The notes under the pieces: model-generated | What the model saw: only the letters and a program-made list of their open reading frames with translations | What the model was told of the DNA's origin: nothing | The model's database searches: none | Part shown: piece by piece, positions 31,006 through 32,669 of the stretch | Layout: every line of letters starts with the position of its first letter | Position numbering within the stretch: position 1 is the stretch's first letter | Made by a program: the position numbers and the translations under genes | NCBI GenBank assembly: GCA_028867235.1 | Contig: JAGWGS010000001.1 | Location: 1 to 32,669 of the forward strand | DNA: 32,669 nucleotides | Direction: 5' to 3' | Source of the DNA: Nitrososphaerota archaeon | GTDB taxonomy: Archaea; Thermoproteota; Nitrososphaeria; Nitrososphaerales; Nitrosopumilaceae

Positions 31006-31638
31006 CTAGGGCTTGCCGTTTACTTTTGTAAATATTGGTTCCATGTACCTGCCAGATGCAATTACAGCCAATGATACACCACAACCCAATAGTATTCCAC
31101 CTATTACATCCATCGGATAGTGGACCCCCACATAGACCCGAGAAAATGCTACCAACATTGCTTCAATTCCAAGTATTATTGAAAATACAATCTGTCTTGA
31201 CCTGTTAAATGTCAACAAGAGTATTGTTGCACCTGCCGATACCATTACTGCGTGCCCTGACGGAAATGATGCGTCATGCTCATTTTTTATCAACAGCCTA
31301 TCATCAGGTACAGTAGGTCTCTGTCTGTCAATTTCTGATTTTATCACGCTTCCAAGTGGAATTAAAATCAAAAACGCTATTGTAAGAAATACTGCAGTTT
31401 TTCTTCCATCTTTTTTACCAAACACAAACAATACTGCAACAACAGGAATCCAGATAAACTCTCTTCCAAATTTGCTCAAAAGTACCATGATATGGTCCAG
31501 TGCCCCTCCCACAGGATTTACACCAGATAATGCAGAATTGTCAAATGATACCACTTGAGAGTTATTATGAGAAATCAATACAGCAAGTATTCCAAATAAT
31601 GCCAGCAGTACCGCAGAAGGTACAACATATTTCATCAT
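31006..31638 (-). CDS. PAP2-family membrane phosphatase
   Basis: A 210-aa membrane phosphatase with about six TM helices. All three signature motifs are complete: KSEIDRQRP (K-x6-RP), PSGH, and SRVYVGVHYPMD (SR-x5-H-x3-D). Likely substrates are isoprenoid or lipid pyrophosphates, such as undecaprenyl/dolichyl-type diphosphates, or phosphatidic acid analogues. Start ATG 31638 or 31635. Divergent from the 55-aa membrane protein gene. Confidence 0.95.
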   Translation of the reverse strand: MMKYVVPSAVLLALFGILAVLISHNNSQVVSFDNSALSGVNPVGGALDHIMVLLSKFGREFIWIPVVAVLFVFGKKDGRKTAVFLTIAFLILIPLGSVIKSEIDRQRPTVPDDRLLIKNEHDASFPSGHAVMVSAGATILLLTFNRSRQIVFSIILGIEAMLVAFSRVYVGVHYPMDVIGGILLGCGVSLAVIASGRYMEPIFTKVNGKP

Positions 31639-31721
31639 ACCCTTGAGGCAGAGTTTGTGGGCATTTCAAGATATCTCTTTGACATATCAACAATAAAGGA
31701 ATTAGTTGACTTGTAACAAAC

Positions 31722-31729
31722 TTAGCTTA
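31722..31729 (+). promoter_or_regulatory. TTAGCTTA box before the 55-aa gene
   Basis: TTAGCTTA, centred about 33 bp before ATG 31759, and followed at 31749 by ATGACAAC. It repeats the arrangement found near 5018 and 6998. Confidence 0.4.
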
Positions 31730-31758
31730 ACTCTAACCATACAAGCTTATGACAACTT

Positions 31759-31926
31759 ATGAGATCGCCGGTGCATATACAAGACATGCAAACCAAAACA
31801 AACCCCACTGTGTGGGCAGGCGAAGTCCGCGCTCCCTTTAAGAAAGTAATAGCATATGATGCCTTGTTTTTGGGATTAGGCATCATGATTGGAGCAGGAA
31901 TAGTTACAGCAGTCCTAGTCAGATAG
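31759..31926 (+). CDS. Small single-TM protein, 55 aa
   Basis: A short polar N-terminus (RSPVHIQDMQTKTNPTVWAG) with FKKVIAYDALFLG leads to one Gly/Ala-rich TM helix (LGLGIMIGAGIVTAVLV) and an Arg end. The shape suits a small subunit of a membrane complex or an assembly factor, but no complex can be named from the sequence. Below usual length cut-offs. ATG 31786 (MQTKTNPT) is a plausible alternative giving 46 aa; the other ATG at 31749 is out of frame and ends early. Confidence 0.7.
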   Translation: MRSPVHIQDMQTKTNPTVWAGEVRAPFKKVIAYDALFLGLGIMIGAGIVTAVLVR

Positions 31927-31988
31927 GACTGTTTAATTTTTCAAAAAATCCCTTCAAGTTCATTTCATCAATACAAAATCTACATCAC

Positions 31989-31997
31989 TTTTTTAAG
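31989..31997 (+). promoter_or_regulatory. TATA-like box of the cupredoxin-like gene
   Basis: TTTTTTAAG, centred about 31 bp before GTG 32024, with no other start closer, fits a near-leaderless GTG start. Confidence 0.4.
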
Positions 31998-32023
31998 TCA
32001 TAAACAGTACAGTACATCTAGAC

Positions 32024-32669
32024 GTGAAAATTCTAGTTTTAGTCATTGCAGCCTCAATAACAGTTGCAGTGATTGCCTCAATCTCACTTTTTGCATTTCA
32101 TGACAATAGACCCACTTGTTCTTTTTGTCCTGAAATATCAACTCAGGCAAGCCAGTCTTTAGAAGAAAATAACCTGCCTATGCAAAATATCACTACTGTA
32201 ATAATTCCACCAGGTGCAGAGGATGCAGGTTCAAGAAAAAACTATGAACCTCAATATCTTCATCTGGTAATTGGAGTCAACAACACTGTAAAGTGGATTA
32301 ATGACGGTATTGCCAGTAGTAGCGTTTTTGCTGATAATCATGATGATCCTAATTTCTATAATGCAACTAGCCCCATACCTCCAGCAGAGAATCATGTAAA
32401 ATCTCAAAACTTTCTAAAACCAGGGGAATCATTTGAGTATACGTTTACCAAAGTGGGTTATTTTGGATACCACAGCGAACCTCATCCATGGATGCGAGGA
32501 TGGGTCTTGGTATTACCACAAGACACTGAAAATCTATTACGCACAGTTGTTCTAAACGACACAGACATCATCGGGCCATGTGCAATATTTGAGGTACCAT
32601 GCCCAAATACACACACTGTTACCGCACAGAAACTTGGAACCAACATTTACATTGAAAAAATGACCCTAA
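32024..32669 (+). CDS. Cupredoxin-like exported protein (partial, runs off right edge)
   Basis: At least 215 codons without a stop. GTG 32024 begins an N-terminal hydrophobic segment (ILVLVIAASITVAVIASISL), probably a TM anchor, then CSFCPE. A cupredoxin-like domain follows: LVIGVNNTVKWINDG, then a C-terminal YFGYHSEPHPWMRGWVLV. In thaumarchaeal cupredoxins the last motif is usually Y-x-C-x2-HPWM; here Ser stands at the Cys position, while His and Met are kept. The His expected after WxN(N) is also not obvious. A further Cys-rich segment (GPCAIFEVPCPNTH) follows before the edge. It may bind copper in another way or have lost it. Confidence 0.78.
   Translation, partial: MKILVLVIAASITVAVIASISLFAFHDNRPTCSFCPEISTQASQSLEENNLPMQNITTVIIPPGAEDAGSRKNYEPQYLHLVIGVNNTVKWINDGIASSSVFADNHDDPNFYNATSPIPPAENHVKSQNFLKPGESFEYTFTKVGYFGYHSEPHPWMRGWVLVLPQDTENLLRTVVLNDTDIIGPCAIFEVPCPNTHTVTAQKLGTNIYIEKMTL

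Noticed and set aside
1..32669. tRNA, rRNA, CRISPR, insertion sequence or prophage
   Set aside because: No G+C-rich RNA-like stretches, spacer-repeat pattern, transposase/integrase motif or terminal repeats were seen; the two unfamiliar genes at 27567-28594 alone do not show a mobile element.

Overview
The window is chromosomal DNA of an ammonia-oxidising archaeon (Nitrososphaerota/Thaumarchaeota, most likely Nitrosopumilales). The evidence is A+T-rich sequence, archaeal TATA boxes about 25 bp before start codons (mostly leaderless genes), an Amt ammonium transporter, PEFG-CTERM-type surface proteins, a CopC-CopD protein, a cupredoxin-like protein, proteasome genes and many small proteins of thaumarchaeal type. 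No rRNA, tRNA, CRISPR array, insertion sequence or integrase was recognised. The species cannot be fixed from this sequence alone.

Layout. 1-4140: edge of a membrane protein gene, MsrA, a MarR regulator with an exported HYR-like protein, and, divergent from them, two exported proteins (coiled coil; SRPBCC fold), then a TPR protein. 4351-8461: HAD phosphatase, MscS-like channel, small conserved proteins, a SWIM zinc protein, a 228-bp gene-free gap with two hairpins, and a DUF6659-like protein. 8558-9818: proteasome beta gene followed directly by a divergent alpha-type gene. 9855-12044: membrane sensor-like protein, small CYxHPEY protein, wHTH regulator, zinc ribbon.

12173-20434 is the most coherent block and looks like metal, probably copper, handling. 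It holds a NiCoT Ni/Co permease, a Met/Gln-rich membrane-anchored protein, a DUF302 protein, an exported C-terminally anchored protein, a PEFG-CTERM-type protein divergent from a 972-aa CopC-CopD-beta-propeller fusion, a secreted protein, and a two-gene operon of a small membrane protein plus a tandem-wHTH regulator. A 16-17-bp element (TTCGATGATTGTACCA) occurs as an outward-facing inverted pair both between the PEFG and copCD promoters and just before the regulator operon. This suggests one regulon, possibly controlled by the regulator encoded there.

20522-28594: another PEFG-type surface protein with a small membrane partner, a radical SAM protein, a stand-alone Lrp ligand-binding domain, a SIMPL protein, a membrane-anchored wHTH protein, a second CYxHPEY protein, a C2H2 mini-protein, a secreted-protein gene broken by an in-frame TAA just after its signal peptide, and two unfamiliar genes, one with a threefold internal membrane repeat. 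28649-32669: Amt, PPOX-family flavoprotein, nitroreductase, PAP2 phosphatase, a tiny membrane protein, and a cupredoxin-like protein running off the right edge whose expected copper-ligand Cys is Ser.

Many start codons here are GTG or TTG. I placed them by combining signal peptides or domain boundaries with TATA spacing; these placements are inference.
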